From NCBI GenBank assembly GCA_922989275.2, contig OV277864.1, forward strand, positions 6,944,001 through 7,008,000: a DNA stretch of 64,000 bases, in the 5' to 3' direction. Each line of letters opens with the position of its first letter. Position 1 is the stretch's first letter. Below, piece by piece: positions 1-11,106 of this stretch. The DNA is from Gari tellinella. Lineage: Eukaryota > Mollusca > Bivalvia > Cardiida > Psammobiidae. The translations under genes and the position numbers were made by a program. The notes below the pieces were generated by a model. That model saw nothing but the letters and a program-made list of their open reading frames with translations, made no database searches and was not told the origin of the DNA.

Positions 1-440
1 TCGGCTTGTCGTCAGTGTGGATTGCCCCTGCAGTTAGCACGCACCTTGTCTATTAACACCTTCGGATTAGGGGCAATGATCAAGGTATGTGTGATGTTAT
101 CACTCGACCTATGGTACTCAGGCCTAGTCTTTATCAAGTTTTTTTTGTATAAAAGTATTATTAAAAACAGTGTGTTCTGATACCATCTGTGGGAGATTAA
201 CCTGACCCAAGATACACAACATCTCCCAACTGTGTGTACTGAATCACATGTGGTGTGTGTAATTAACATTGTAAACACAGTCAGCTAGACAAATCATGTA
301 CAGTGAGTAACGGCCTATAGCTATTGTTATGTGAAGTTTAGAGGGGTTGAAGATATTTAATGGTGTAATTGCTTTAATATCAGGAATTAACATGAGAGCT
401 CCAGAAAACGGGAGTAGATCTATTTCAAAAGAAAAACACC
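1..440. other. No recognisable gene or repeat
   Basis: AT-rich sequence without a convincing coding frame, splice-flanked exon or repeat match within the window. The longest open stretches are short and show no domain-like composition. Confidence 0.5.
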
Positions 441-600
441 TTCATAGCTCAGTGGTAGAGCGTCTGCTTGCAGTGCGCCAGGTTGTAGGTTCAATCCCCA
501 ACCAATCCCCGAGTCAAACCAAAAACTAAAAAATTGGTAGTAGTGGTTTCCCGTCTTGGCGCTCAGGATTCCGGTTTAGCATAACAACTGGTTTTAAATG
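441..600 (+). repeat. tRNA-derived SINE
   Basis: The left part has Pol III promoter boxes: an A box (tagctcagtggtagagc) and, about 40 bp later, a B box (ggttcaatccc). The head resembles tRNA-Cys, with a GCA triplet in the anticodon position, but the acceptor ends do not pair. It is followed by a non-tRNA body (ggcgctcaggattccgg) of the kind seen behind tRNA heads in SINEs. The 3' end is uncertain. I infer a retrotransposed SINE, not a working tRNA. Confidence 0.6.
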
Positions 601-787
601 TATATCAATATTTCTCTTCCTATCCTCTCTGTCTATATATGAATTATCAAAATTCTAAATAAATTAGAAAGCTTTGATTTCAAACTGTGTAGACCCAAAT
701 CAAACATGTGTCAAAGGCTTAGATGCAGTGCCTGGTGTGTATCTATGCAGTTTGACAGGCATTAAATCTGGGATCTACAAACTTCTG

Positions 788-980
788 CAGGGCTCAAGAT
801 AAGAGGGAGTAAGCTGAACAAATCCAACATTTTCTCACTTGTTTCAGCACCAAATCCTATTATGTTACTTCTGATTCGAACTGTTTCCAAGGGACGATTC
901 TAATGAGTAGTGACACCATAGAGTTTAATCTATTAATAATAATTTTAATGTTTTTAATACTCCCCTTATCTTGAGCCCTG
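788..980. mobile_element. 193-bp MITE, hAT-like TIRs
   Basis: Terminal inverted repeats begin cagggctcaagataag at both ends, on opposite strands. The length is exactly the same as a second copy at 29,435-29,627. That copy still shows a centre palindrome around gattctaatgagtag, which is partly decayed here. No clear target duplication remains. There is no coding capacity. Confidence 0.7.
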
Positions 981-1460
981 TTCTTCATATTAAAAGTATA
1001 AAGTAATTGGCATAAATTTCTATATACAGTGTGTACATGTAGTAAATTTTTTCCTACGATGATAAAAAAATAAAAATAAATGAAATTTCACTTGTACATG
1101 TATGTAAATAACGTCACACTAAATAGAAAGCGATGTCAGAGTAAAATACAAAGTGGCTGATACAGACTCTTGTATTTTACTGATGGTGTATTTTTTTGCA
1201 AAAATAAAAGAAAATACTCAAATAAAACCAAATGTGTAGCATTACCGTGCATCTGGCATTAGAATAATATGATCAGTCTATAAACATCCTTAGGAAAAGT
1301 CTTCAAATCTTCATTTTTTAGATATATTCTATCGCTTTATCCGTTGCGTCGAAAGACGCAACAGAAATTGATCACGGGCTCAGACATAAACCCGAGCCGA
1401 ATTGTGTACTCTCCATCGCTACACACTGAAGTATGTTAAATCGATCCCAAAAATATGACT
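981..1460. other. Unannotated AT-rich stretch
   Basis: No gene is seen. The only notable structure is a perfect 8-bp stem, gttgcgtc/gacgcaac, around 1,343-1,362, next to 'atcacgggctcagacataaacccgagc'-like short repeats. Confidence 0.4.
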
Positions 1461-1553
1461 GGTAGCCCGTGGTTGAGTGGTCTGAGGGGGTTGACTTATT
1501 TTGCCTTTCTGTCTCCGCATGTCAGGTCACGGGTTCGAATCCCACCAGAGCTC
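1461..1553 (+). pseudogene. tRNA-Leu-like pseudogene or SINE head
   Basis: It reads like a type II tRNA. The 5' end is ggtagc, the A box is gtggttgagtggtctgagg, a long variable region follows, and the B box is gggttcgaatcccacc. This resembles the tRNA-Leu layout. The acceptor and anticodon stems do not fold cleanly and a T-run follows. I infer a decayed tRNA copy or the head of a SINE. Confidence 0.5.
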
Positions 1554-1566
1554 AATATTTTTTCCC

Positions 1567-2000
1567 CCCGGCATCTGAAGATGCGGAGGCATATAGTAAT
1601 CGTCCTGTCTGTCAGTCCGTAACAGGTTAAGTAGATTTTACCGTTTCATCTGGCATCAACACCCCTTACTCAAATGCTTTGATACTTATACAGTTGTTGC
1701 CTTGGACCATTCCCTATCCACCAATATCACCCAACATTGATTTTGACCATGACCGTGACCTAATTTGGACTTAGAATATTTGGAATAGGCTATTTCTTGG
1801 TTAACTAAATTTTACCCTTTCGTATAGCATAAACACTACTTACTACAATGCTTCAATACTTATACAGTTATTTCCATGGACCATTACCAACTGACCCATA
1901 TTACCCAAGCTCAGTTAGACCTTGACCTAATTGGGACTTAGAAAATGTTCAGAATATATTGTCAAGGATGCCACTGGGGGCATAAGCGTTTATTGAACGC
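1567..2000. repeat. Mollusc 'gcatatag' interspersed repeat 1
   Basis: Starts ccggcatctgaagatgcggaggcatatagt and ends at 'ccactgggggcataagcg'. It contains two tandem copies (about 170 bp each) of a segment with 'aacac..cttac..aatgcttYRatacttatacagtt' and 'gaccttgacctaattgggacttag'. This type of repeat is common in bivalve genomes, which I know from general experience and have not searched. No protein is encoded. Confidence 0.6.
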
Positions 2001-2031
2001 GCAGTCTAGTTTTTAACTGCAATGCATTTTT

Positions 2032-2690
2032 ATGCTCCCCTTTAGGGGGGAGCATATAGTCGCCGCTTTGTCTGTCCGTCCGTGTTTCTGTCCGTCGGTC
2101 CGTCCGTCCGTCACGCTTTATTGTCCGGAGCATATCTCTTGAACGGTACACCGTAGGTTGATGAAACTTGATACAGTGATAGAGAATGACAGGAGGAGGT
2201 GCAGTACACAAGAACCGTAACTATCTTGTCTACCAATTTTGAATTATCTCCCTTTTTCTAAAAAAAAATCAATTTTGTCCGGAGCATATCTCTGGACCGT
2301 TTCACCGAAAGTTGATGAAACTTGGAACAGTGATAGAGGATGACATTAGGAAGTGCAATACACAAGAACTGTAACTCTGTCATCTCCCAATATTTAATTA
2401 TTTCCCTTTTTCTTCATAAATGTTTTAAAAAATCAACTTTTCTGCCACACTGTAACGTGAACCTTGATACTGTGTTAGAGGATGACAAAAAGAAGTGTAG
2501 TACACAAGAATTATAACTCTGTCATCTCCAAATATTGAATTGCCTCCCTTTTTCATAATAAATTCATTTTTGTCCAAAGCATATCTCCTGAATGTTACAT
2601 CGAAAGTTGATGGAACTTGATACTGTGTTCACCTACTAAACATGCTATACCTTGCGCTTTTTCTTTGTGGGGAGCATCCATCGTTGGGAA
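2032..2690. repeat. Mollusc 'ggggagcatatag ... gtccgtccg' repeat 2
   Basis: Opens with gctccccttta-ggggggagcatatagtc and a pyrimidine run of gtcc/gtct units (2,080-2,112). It then has about four tandem subunits with 'gtccggagcatatctct', 'gttgatgaaacttgatac', 'gacaggaggaggtgcagtacacaagaa' and 'tatctcccttttt', and closes with 'tgtggggagcatccatcg'. It is interspersed repetitive DNA without coding content. Confidence 0.65.
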
Positions 2691-2849
2691 CGATATTCTT
2701 ATTTAAACAGAATTTTTATTATCCTAAACTAATTCTTACCCGTTTATATAAGCATTTGACATATATTACCAAATTACTATTTGTAATGCTAAATCTGGTT
2801 GCGAGCCTTTCAAGTACAAAATGTATATGAAGCTTCAATAAAATCTATT

Positions 2850-4490
2850 TTAAATAAAAACAAACATGGTAATTTTGTTTTTCATTATGTATTTCATTTC
2901 TGTGGAAGTATTTTGGCATAAAGAAACTAAATCAAGACCAAATAGGCACCAGATTTGGAAAATATGTATCTCTGAATCAACAACATGGTTTTTATGGGTT
3001 ATGATATTTTTTTAATTTTGAACAAAAATTTATGAGAAATAGTAAAAAAATAAATATTTCTAGTATTTAACTTTTTCTTATATTCTACCAGATGGAAATC
3101 CATACAAAGGCAATTCAAAATATTAAAAGAAATTGATAGGTTAATGTTGAAAATGTTGAGTAACTGAAGAAAAAGGAGTTATCTCCCTTTTACAAAATTT
3201 ACAAAAAAGTACCATATTGATGATATTTAGAGCTATATAAATTTCACATTTGGTGCCTGTTTTGTCTTAAATTAGATTTTGTATGAAGAAATACTACCAT
3301 AGACATGAAATAAATGACACAAAACAAAATTATCATGTTTGTTTTCATTTGAAATGGATTTTATTGAAGCAGGCTGTTTGAAAAGGACAAAATAAGAAAA
3401 CGTGGGTGGGGTAAATTTTAAAACTTTTTGAAATGGCCGTAGAGCCAAAAGTTGTACACCAAATGTACACTTTTTCTATTTTTTTCATTCATCTTGAATA
3501 GTTCTTTAATACAAAACCATCATTGAGTGTTTTCATATACTTTGAAAATTTCACAAATTCATGAGTTTGATACACCCATAAATTCAGAATTTTTATTTTA
3601 CAAAGGGCAAATAACTCTTGAAACAATAGGCCAATATCGTCCATAATCTATCTCTTTCAAGAACTTGTGGCCAGATATAGTTAAACCAAGTTTGACTTAA
3701 ATCCATTAAAATTTGTAGACATTACAGTGTAACATATATTGATTTAATGTCTTTTTTTAGTATATTTTAGTGTGTCAAGGGCAGACAACCCTTTACACAA
3801 TACTCAATTTTCAACCATAATATAAAGAATCAAAGAACTTATAGTGATGAACTTTTTGTGTAAATATAAAAAAAAACCCAGCCAATACTGTAGCTGGTAG
3901 AGGGGTAACATATTTGTTCAAAATGGCATTTTCAATGCATCAAGGCCATTCAAGGGCAAATAACTCCGAGAGACGCTGGTTGAAAGGGGTTTCTAGCAGC
4001 TTAGTCTTCATGCTTTAGGGGATAACATATATGTCCAAACAATACAGTATATAAAAATTTGAGAGTAAATGTAAATAAATCCATGTAATTGTGTGATATG
4101 TTAGAACTGTTACAAATAAATGATATTTTGTAAAGGGAGATAACTCTTTTTACTTTAATAACTCAACATTTTCAACACTGACCTTTCAATTTCTTTTCAT
4201 ATTTTGAACTGCCTTAGCATGGGCTTTCATCTGGTAGAATATAAGAAAAAGTTAAATACTAGAACTATTTCATTTTCAAACTTTTTTACTTTTTTTCATA
4301 AAATAAAAAATCTAATAAAATCATGCCCTATACAAAGCATATTTTTGATATTCAAGGATCCATAGTGTTCAAACCTGGTGCCTGCTTTGTCTAAATTTGG
4401 TTTCTATATGTGAAAATACCACCATAGACATGAAATAAATAATGGAAACCCAAATTATCATGTTTGTTTTGTTTCGAAATAAATTTTACT
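2850..4490. repeat. Nested AT-rich inverted repeat
   Basis: A left arm at about 2,850-3,195 recurs in reverse at about 4,130-4,490. Shared blocks are acaaacatg, taggcacc/ggtgcct, gttaaatact.. and the gggagataactc/gagttatctccc pair. A further copy of the outer block at about 3,240-3,365 also pairs with the left arm, so the structure is palindrome within palindrome. The arms are diverged. No transposase frame is seen. Confidence 0.6.
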
Positions 4491-4695
4491 GAAGCTTGTA
4501 CCCTGAATGGGTAAAATTTGAAAAAAAAAGTCCAAATTTGACATACCTTTTTCAAATCGCTGTAGCTCAAAAACAAGGACACCACCATATTTTTTTTTTC
4601 ATTTTTTCATTCAACATAAACAGCTCTTCCAAAAAAACAATGTTAGAAAAAAAGTTAAATACTTTGAAAAAATGGCTTATGACATTGATACACCC

Positions 4696-4766
4696 TTAAG
4701 TAGTCACCTGTCTTAAACACCTTATAATTCACACAGATTAGTTGTCGTAATAGAGAGGTGTTACTG
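4696..4766. mobile_element. 3' remnant of TA-type MITE (family P2)
   Basis: Holds the right half of the element seen whole at 15,451-15,654. It has 'cacctgtcttaaacacc' followed by the terminal repeat gttgtcgtaatagagaggtgttactg and a TA. The left half is absent. Confidence 0.6.
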
Positions 4767-4906
4767 TATGTAGGTACCATGTGATTAATGTGAAGGTCCA
4801 CAACAGCTGCATGATATAACAACTGTCTGTCTGGAGTTCAGCTTCATTTTGATAAAAACACATATGCGAAACTAGACATTTTGAGAGGAACTTTTTCAGC
4901 CACGTC

Positions 4907-6308
4907 ATGACGTCGATGAGTTTTAGAATAATATTATTTTGGAATATCTTTGCTGTTGCAATTATGGCGATGTCGACACGTTTGACAGGTACAGGTGCGG
5001 CATACGATATTGTTTATCAAATACAGCGTTCCCTCTCTACAACGACACCCAATGGGAGACAAAACATATGTGCGTTGATCGGAGGGAGTCGTTATAGGGA
5101 GGGAAATTGCCTGATATTTGCAAACAGCTTGAATCCAGTTCAGACGCTGCGAAACGCCGCGTCTGATCTGGATTCAAGCTGTTTGTCACTCGCCATTAAG
5201 CGTTTTCTTTCAAAATGTCACTAATGCAACTTTTAGAAAAACAGAAGTCGACAATTTTAAGCAGACGTTACTGCAACAGTGAAATTGTTAGAGAAAATTG
5301 TCTTGTTTGGGGACGAGCGACAAGGGTCGTTGTAAGGAGGGAATCGTTATTCGGAGGGCCGTTGTAGGGAGGGAGCGCTGTACAATGTACTAATGGTTAG
5401 CACTCTAAAAATTCAACTGGTGCCAGTAGGAAATTGTTTTAAACTACAGTCGAAACTCGATACTACGAACTCGCTTAAATCAATCTTACCAGTATTTCGT
5501 AAATTAAATTTTGATAATTCGATCTCATTTAAGTCGCACATACCCGTATTTATATATGGGTATATATGGGAAATATGGGTATGTTCGAACATACGCGAGT
5601 TGTAGAATCGAGATTTTACTGTAGTTTGAAAACGAACAAATCTCTCCTGATAACTAATGATAGGAGTTAATGACCCAATCGACACGTTGTACAATATAAG
5701 TACATGTATAAATACTATTGTTTTACATTTTATAATACACAGATATGGATGATAGTGAGCCTTTGGAGCCCGCTAGAGATCTGGCAGCCACTGAGGACTA
5801 TGGGTTGAAGGCGAAAGAGAGAAGGAGAGCTCAGCTGCAGGATAGTGAAGACGATGGGAGATATTTGGTTGGGAGAGATTGGGATGGGCATTCGGGATAT
5901 GGGGGTGGGCATAGGGGTGGTGGAATTGATTATAGGAATAGAGGTGTCGAGAAGAGAGATGATGGAGATGGGGGAGATGGTGATAGGGGACATGGGGGTG
6001 GGCATGGGGGTGGTGGAATTGTATATAGGAATGGAGGTGTCGAGAAGAGAGATGATGGAGATGTGGAAGATGGGGTTTTGGGATATGGGGGTGGGCATGG
6101 GGGTGGTGGAATTGTATATAGGAATAGGGGTGTCGAGAAGAGAGGTGATGGAGATGTGGAAGATGGTGATAGGGGACATGGGGGTGGGCATGGGGTGGTG
6201 GAATTGTATATAGGAATGGAGGTGTTGAGAAAAGAGATGCTGGAGATGGGGGAGATGGGGGTTGGGGACATGGGGGTGGTGGAATTGTATATAGGAATAT
6301 CGATTTGA
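4907..6308 (+). CDS. Gene 1: secreted Gly/Asp/His-rich repeat precursor, frameshifted near 3' end
   Basis: Two coding exons: 4907-4988 and 5743-6308 (phase-1 intron). A tttttcag acceptor lies 7 nt before the ATG. Exon 1 encodes a signal peptide (hydrophobic core IILFWNIFAVAIMAM) and ends at acag|gtacag. Exon 2 begins after acacag with an acidic pro-region (LEPARDLAATEDY), a basic site KERRR before AQLQD, then 31-residue units of GYGGGHRGGGIDYRNRGVEK-R plus DDGDGGDGDR. Three VEKR sites precede a one-base loss in a G run at about 6,191-6,195. Compared with gene 3 this turns the last units into a Met/Glu/Val-rich tail ending at TGA 6,306. The conceptual product is 215 residues. The function is unknown. 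The KR sites suggest convertase processing in the secretory pathway (inference). The frameshift could be real or a homopolymer sequencing error. Intron 1 carries two MITEs. Confidence 0.7.
5024..5380. mobile_element. 357-bp MITE, family P1, in intron 1 of gene 1
   Basis: Flanked by TA on both sides. The TIRs read cagcgttccctctctacaac and its inverse. The core is a long hairpin (caaacagcttgaatcc ... ggattcaagctgtttg). Genes 2, 4 and 5 have the uninterrupted site 'caaatacaatgtac' at the equivalent place, which fixes the ends. The TA target and CAGT-like ends suggest a Tc1/mariner (pogo/Tigger-type) source. Confidence 0.85.
5447..5621. mobile_element. MITE, family P3, in intron 1 of gene 1
   Basis: TA-flanked. 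The TIRs are cagtcgaaactcgatactac and the inverse tagaatcgagattttactg, with a centre palindrome around cccgtatttatatatgggta. Related elements lie at 25,895-26,069 and 40,828-41,019. Confidence 0.75.
5880..6300 (+). repeat. Coding minisatellite in exon 2 of gene 1
   Basis: About 93-bp units rich in purines (gggggtgggcatgggggtgg / aggtgtcgagaagagagatg), encoding the GGGHGGGG-I-YRN-GVEKR-DDGD module. Unit number differs from gene 3, so the array has expanded or contracted. Confidence 0.85.
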
Positions 6309-6613
6309 AGTAGAACGAGATGCAAAGGTATCAGCACACGGCATGAGGAGTGTTAGTGAACCTAGAAATGTTCCCAGGATTCCTGGGTGGTTGTGAAAGG
6401 AAAATGGTTTATAAGTGCAACTTCCAATATAGCCTGACGATACATCTCTATCCGAAACAACATACTTTTGTTTACATCTACGATTAACATCAGGTTAAAT
6501 AAGGTACACAAGTCGACGTCGTTTGTTAAAAGTGTGATTTTCGTCGTGTATTAATTGTAATTTCAATATGAATGAATATAAGCAGACATGTTTTGAAACC
6601 TTTCTTTTATGTA

Positions 6614-6978
6614 CAGTGTCCCATCCGAAGACTCTCCGAACAACGATTGCCTCCTCAGAACGACGCTTGCAGCTGTTCCCCAAACAAAACAATTATGTCC
6701 AATGTTTTCACGTCTGCAATACCGTCAGCTTAAAATTGTTGTTTGCTGTTTTTCTCAAAGTCATAAGTTGGGCATTTCGTCAAAACAAACATAATGGAGA
6801 GTGACAAACAGCTTAAATCTAGATCGGACGCCGCGTTACGCGGCGTCTAATCTGGGTTCAAGCTGTTTGCAGCTGTAAGCCAAAATTTCCCTCCATATAA
6901 CAACTCCCTCCTACAACACAGGCAATCTTTGTCTCTCCTTGTGTTGTTGTTGCAGAGAGAGAGAGAGAGAGAGCACTG
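6614..6978. mobile_element. P1-family MITE downstream of gene 1
   Basis: Starts ta|cagtgtcccatccgaagac and ends agagcactg|ta, with the hairpin core caaacagctt ... aagctgtttg at 6,806-6,870. A (ga)n run near its 3' end (about 6,955-6,972) differs in length from the unit 3 copy. The same insertion is found after genes 2 to 5, so it predates the unit duplications. Confidence 0.75.
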
Positions 6979-7470
6979 TATTATGTTTAAGATTATTGTT
7001 TACCATTTTATTATGACAGTTGCTAACAATTTGAAGCCAAATTGGAAGCCAAAGAACTTCAAATAATTGACTTTGGCATAAAATTACAAACCACAATATT
7101 TTCAACAAACGGTATTTAGCAATGCTTGGATAGGAATTTAAGGCACTGCGACACAATATTGGCCATATACATGTAGCACCGATGTGTGTATGCATATTAT
7201 GAATGCATGAGTAAGTATGTGACGCATTGCGGCGGTTTACCATTCTGCACTGGTAGCAGTGCGAGAAATATATTCCCCTCCTACTGGGGCCATTTAGCAC
7301 TGTTAGAGTGAAAATGATCAATATAAATGGTATACAGAAGTCGCAATATAACGTAACATAATTGTTTTTCTTTTAAATCAAGCTAATTACCAGTGTGGAG
7401 AAGAAGTCATTCGTTCCCGCTTTAACCATTTACCTCATAGACTGTTTCTAGTTTTGAAGACAGGTGACCA

Positions 7471-7541
7471 CTTAAAGCAGGTTGAAAGTAAGCAGAATGT
7501 GCCTTAAGGCACATTCTGCTTCTCTTTCAGCTGCTTTAAGC
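7471..7541. repeat. Hairpin 'cttaaagcaggttgaaag'
   Basis: Near-perfect palindrome cttaaagcaggttgaaagt ... tttcagctgctttaag with the centre aatgtgccttaaggcacatt. It recurs at 23,031-23,114, 28,001-28,074 and 35,474-35,546. It is probably the core of a decayed MITE. Confidence 0.7.
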
Positions 7542-8509
7542 TAACATCTGCTAGTTTATATAAAATATTTGTAATGGTAATTGTCCATAAGGGTATAAAC
7601 TGGAACTATTTTCTTCAGCGGAGGAATAAATTAAATACGCTAAAAGTCGCTTCTATGGGGGAAAGGGTTAACGCAAACGGAACGCATATCTATTGCAATA
7701 AAACGTAGAAACTGACAACTGTTGACAATTTTGACTCTTTATGTTAATCTAATTGGCAAACAGTTTGGAGCCTGATCAGACGCCGGGTGACTTGTTTGCA
7801 ATGGAAATAACGGTTAAAGCGTAAACGCGTTTATTGGGAAATAATAAAGTCTTCTCCACTGTAGGTACCCCTTTTTTAGTTGAACTCGCAACGATTACAA
7901 TATGACAGTAGAAGTGTCCAAGTTTCGTTGAATTTATCGTCATTTCTGTTTTATAAACATGTATTCCCTGAAAGCATACTTCTCGGTTCCAAATATTCGC
8001 TATGATTCATTACCAACCAAATAATCAACAAAGAAGCATACAGAGATATGACACAGACGGTTGCATAATGCAGGGCAAGACTAATGTACAAAGCTCCAGA
8101 ATTAGCTGTCTGCATTTATGTTGTCCTGTATTTACCAACAACATTATATGTATACAACTTTTCAACTTTCTTTGCTTGACCTTGATATAGCCCTTGTCCA
8201 GCAATTTATTAAACCGAACGTGTTGCTCGAGTGTTCAGCTTTCCAAAGGTATTCTCTGTGACACTTTCAAACGAGACAAAATTTCACTTATGCACTATAT
8301 CTAAAGTAGCAAGCTTACACGGATTAATTTTCCGTCTTAGCGTCACTAGGGTAAAATGATGAAGTTAGGATCAAGTTCAGGAACATAGTAATTTGGTGTC
8401 TGATCTGGATCATAACTGTTTTATTCAATCATATATTGGCAATCCAAATAGACAGATTTGATATACTATATTAGGCACACAATTATGCTAAGCAAGGCTC
8501 ACTACAAAA

Positions 8510-8546
8510 GACCATCGAAGGAAGTATCACGTGCAAAACACGGGAG
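8510..8546 (+). promoter_or_regulatory. Candidate 5'-UTR exon with splice donor (gene 2)
   Basis: A block ending gtgcaaaacacgggag|gtaagc. The donor-like gtaag is kept in equivalent blocks at 29,074, 36,502, 43,604 and (diverged) 60,893, and is lost at 20,396. The signal exons all begin at an acceptor 7 nt before the ATG, so an upstream untranslated exon must exist. This block is the best candidate by position. The 5' limit is unknown. Confidence 0.35.
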
Positions 8547-8858
8547 GTAAGCTTTCAATTCCAAGCTTCTTTTCAGTTTTGAATAACATCCCTTCTGCGC
8601 ATCGTTGTTATTTCCCCAACTACAAACAGAACACCTACAATCGAATAGACAACATTCGAATGCTAATTCTAAATAGGCATTTTATCAGACTAACAGAGTT
8701 TGCCACCGAGGTTTCAGTTATGTTAAATCCTCCAACACTGTACGCACCGTTCTAGATTGTAAAGTTTGCTTTGAATTTTGTTTCTGAACTGTTCGTTTCA
8801 CAATGAAGTATCTAAGCTTCTCTTTAGTTTTGTGGCATTTATCGTCAGACAACGCCAC

Positions 8859-9113
8859 CAGGGCTACCATAAGTTGACATGAAAAATCCTAAGATTTCAA
8901 AATTTGCATTTTTCAAGTGCGATTTTACGAATCGTACCTTTACCCCATAGCCTTTTTCTTGTTTCGTTGACATGCGACTACTTAAAGCAGGCTGTAAGTA
9001 AAGCAAAATGCGCCTTAGGGCGCATTCTGCTTTACTTTCAGCCTGCTTTTAGCTACCATGAACTGGGAAAAAATCCGGAGATTTAAGAAAAATCCGGAGA
9101 AATGGAAGCCCTG
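8859..9113. mobile_element. 255-bp element with 6-bp target duplication (family P5)
   Basis: Starts cagggctaccat and ends atggaagccctg. It is flanked by cgccac on both sides, while the unit 3 copy has a single cgccac at the empty site (about 29,385). The core is the hairpin cttaaagcaggctgtaag. It is a non-autonomous DNA transposon. CAGGG ends recall hAT elements, but the 6-bp duplication is atypical. Confidence 0.8.
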
Positions 9114-9529
9114 CGCCACAGTGTAAATGGCAATACAATGTCTGAACCATTTTAGCACGGACATGTCTTTTTAACAGTCAGGCATGTATATTTATAATCT
9201 CTGATAACAACGATTCTTCTTTAGACACTTTCGTTGCTGTAAAATAATCTATGTGGAAATAATCGTCTGCTTTAATGTTTCAAACTTAGATTCTGATGAT
9301 TCATACAGTCGAATACATATTTAACAATAGTATCATAAATTAGTTACCACTTTCGCTGTAATCACTAGGGCTTTCATATGAAACTGTAGCCTTAAAAAGG
9401 CGAGAATAAAGTTTATATCAGTCGGTAATTTCGCCAGACAGTATCGACCAAACAAAATATCATACCAGTAGCGTATTCAGCAGAGAAATCGATGGCCATC
9501 GATTGCGAGTTGGCTACCGGTCTGAAATA

Positions 9530-9735
9530 CAGTAGTAAAAACGTCATTCTTTCGTTCAAACGCAAACGCATCGCAATGAAATATAGAAAATGACAACATT
9601 TTGACAATTCAGACTACCAGTTTTAATCAGAGTGGCAAACAGTTTGACGTCTGATCTGGATTCAAACTGTTTGAAATGAAAATAATAGTTTTAAGCGTAA
9701 CAGGAGTTATTGGGAAGGAAACAGTATCTCGATTG
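9530..9735. mobile_element. 206-bp MITE, family P6
   Basis: ta|cagtagtaaaaacgtcattc at the left and a decayed inverse (tatctcgattg|ta) at the right. The centre is the caaacagttt/aaactgtttg hairpin. Copies of the same length lie at 12,889-13,094 and 31,377-31,582. Confidence 0.6.
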
Positions 9736-9799
9736 TACTCTACACGCTGCACACGGGAAACAAACTGCTAACCTAAACAGCAAACAATGGGAATTGAAC

Positions 9800-10759
9800 C
9801 ACAGGGCCCCGACACGATTAATTTTTAGTGGAAAAAATTGTCAGAAAGTATATATAGAGACAAGGGATACAACTGATTTTCAGTATATTCTCACCCCATC
9901 TCGACAAAACCGGGCATATCATGAATAAATATTGATGAAACGACACCCTTTTTGCATTTCTGTCTAGCTAATATGATACCCTTCCATAAAAACATAACAT
10001 AAAACCAACTGTAAGCATACAATTTTAACAGTAACTGCGTCCACTCATTGAAATCACCGATTTTCGGAAAACGGGACAGGTGTTCGTTCATAGCCAACAC
10101 AGCATTAGACACATCTGTACGCTTGTTTAGGCGGTATTTTCGAGCATTACAGTAATACAGTTCCATAGATATCAATTTTGACACATATAAAAGCTGATTT
10201 GTACTCAAATCATTGCCATACCATCAACAAATTAGCATGTTTTCATCGGCAGTAAAGTTATTCTTGTACATGTAAGCTTTTTTGGTACGGCAATGATTTA
10301 AGAAGAAATCAGCTTTGATCGGTGTCAAAAATGTACATCTATGCAACTGCATGACTGTCATGTTCGATATTACCGCCTAAACAAGCATGCAGTAGTGGCC
10401 AATGACTGTAATGCTCGAAAATACTGCCTAAACAAGCGTACAGTAGTGGCCAATGCTGTGTTAGCTATGAACGAACACCTGTCCCGTTTTCCGAAAATCA
10501 ATGATTTCAGTGAGTGGACGCAGTTACTGTTAAAATTGCATGCTTACAGTTGTTTTTATGTTATGTTTTTATGGAAGGGTATCATATTAGCTAGACAGAA
10601 ATGCAAAAAGGGTGTCGTTTCATCAATATTTATTCATGATATGCCCGGTTTTGTCGAGGTGGGGTGAGAATATACTGACAATCAGTTGTATCCCTTGTCT
10701 CTATATATACTTTCTGACGATTTTTTTCTCTCAAAAAGCAATCGTGTCGCGGCCCTGTG
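9800..10759. mobile_element. 960-bp fold-back element, unit 1 only
   Basis: The ends are cacagggccccgacacgatt and its inverse aatcgtgtcgcggccctgtg. It is flanked by an 8-bp duplication aattgaac (9,792-9,799 and 10,760-10,767). Units 3 (about 30,258) and 4 (about 37,592) have the uninterrupted site. Left and right arms of over 400 bp are mirror images around about 10,240-10,310, and the right arm has a short internal duplication. Mirror-image open frames of about 105 residues (DMPGFVE, MNEHLSRFPK) follow from the symmetry and match no family I know. The 8-bp duplication fits hAT-like transposition. Confidence 0.85.
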
Positions 10760-11106
10760 AATTGAACACGCTACTGAGATCAAAGAAAATATTATTTACG
10801 TGACAAACTAGACATGGTTTCATTTATTGAATATCAGTTATGTCGCCTGTATAAAATAGCATGTGCTAAAGCCTCTGGCTTTCTTACCAGTGCACACATC
10901 TGATCTGAGAATAACCAGGCTTCAGTTTATTTATTTATTTATTTTTTTTAAATCAGATTGAAATGAATCGTCAACATGGTCAAACTAACGTCGCATTGTT
11001 TTGCTTTTGCCTATCGTTTCTTCAGAAGAGAAAGATAAAGTATTACTAGATCTACTTTACTTTATTTTCTGACGTGAGGTTTATTATATATACGTTTATG
11101 ATAATA

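Noticed and set aside
441..515. Functional tRNA genes at 441, 1,461, 49,141 and 49,715
   Set aside because: Promoter boxes are present, but acceptor and anticodon stems do not pair properly and the heads are followed by repeat bodies.
5845..6213. Plus-strand Met/Glu/Val-rich frames overlapping the repeats
   Set aside because: A shifted reading of the same minisatellite. They are not connected in phase to the signal exon, except where gene 1 is frameshifted.
5890..6300. Collagen or silk-type identity for the Gly-rich repeats
   Set aside because: Glycine is not at every third residue, and the module has regular KR sites and acidic runs. No collagen or known byssal repeat fits.
5730..6344. Long minus-strand Pro/Ser/Thr-rich frames opposite exon 2 of genes 1, 3, 4 and 5
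   Set aside because: They are the complement of the purine-rich repeat. They have no splice signals or conserved ends and break where the plus-strand frame is kept.
6911..7321. Minus-strand frame of about 136-145 residues downstream of genes 1 and 3
   Set aside because: It overlaps a MITE end and duplicated noncoding sequence, is interrupted in beta units, and has no recognisable domain.
8531..8755. Conserved frame beginning QNTGGKLSIPS in units 1 to 4
   Set aside because: Conservation is explained by segmental duplication. It is broken at 43.6 kb and 60.9 kb, and it overlaps the candidate splice donor.
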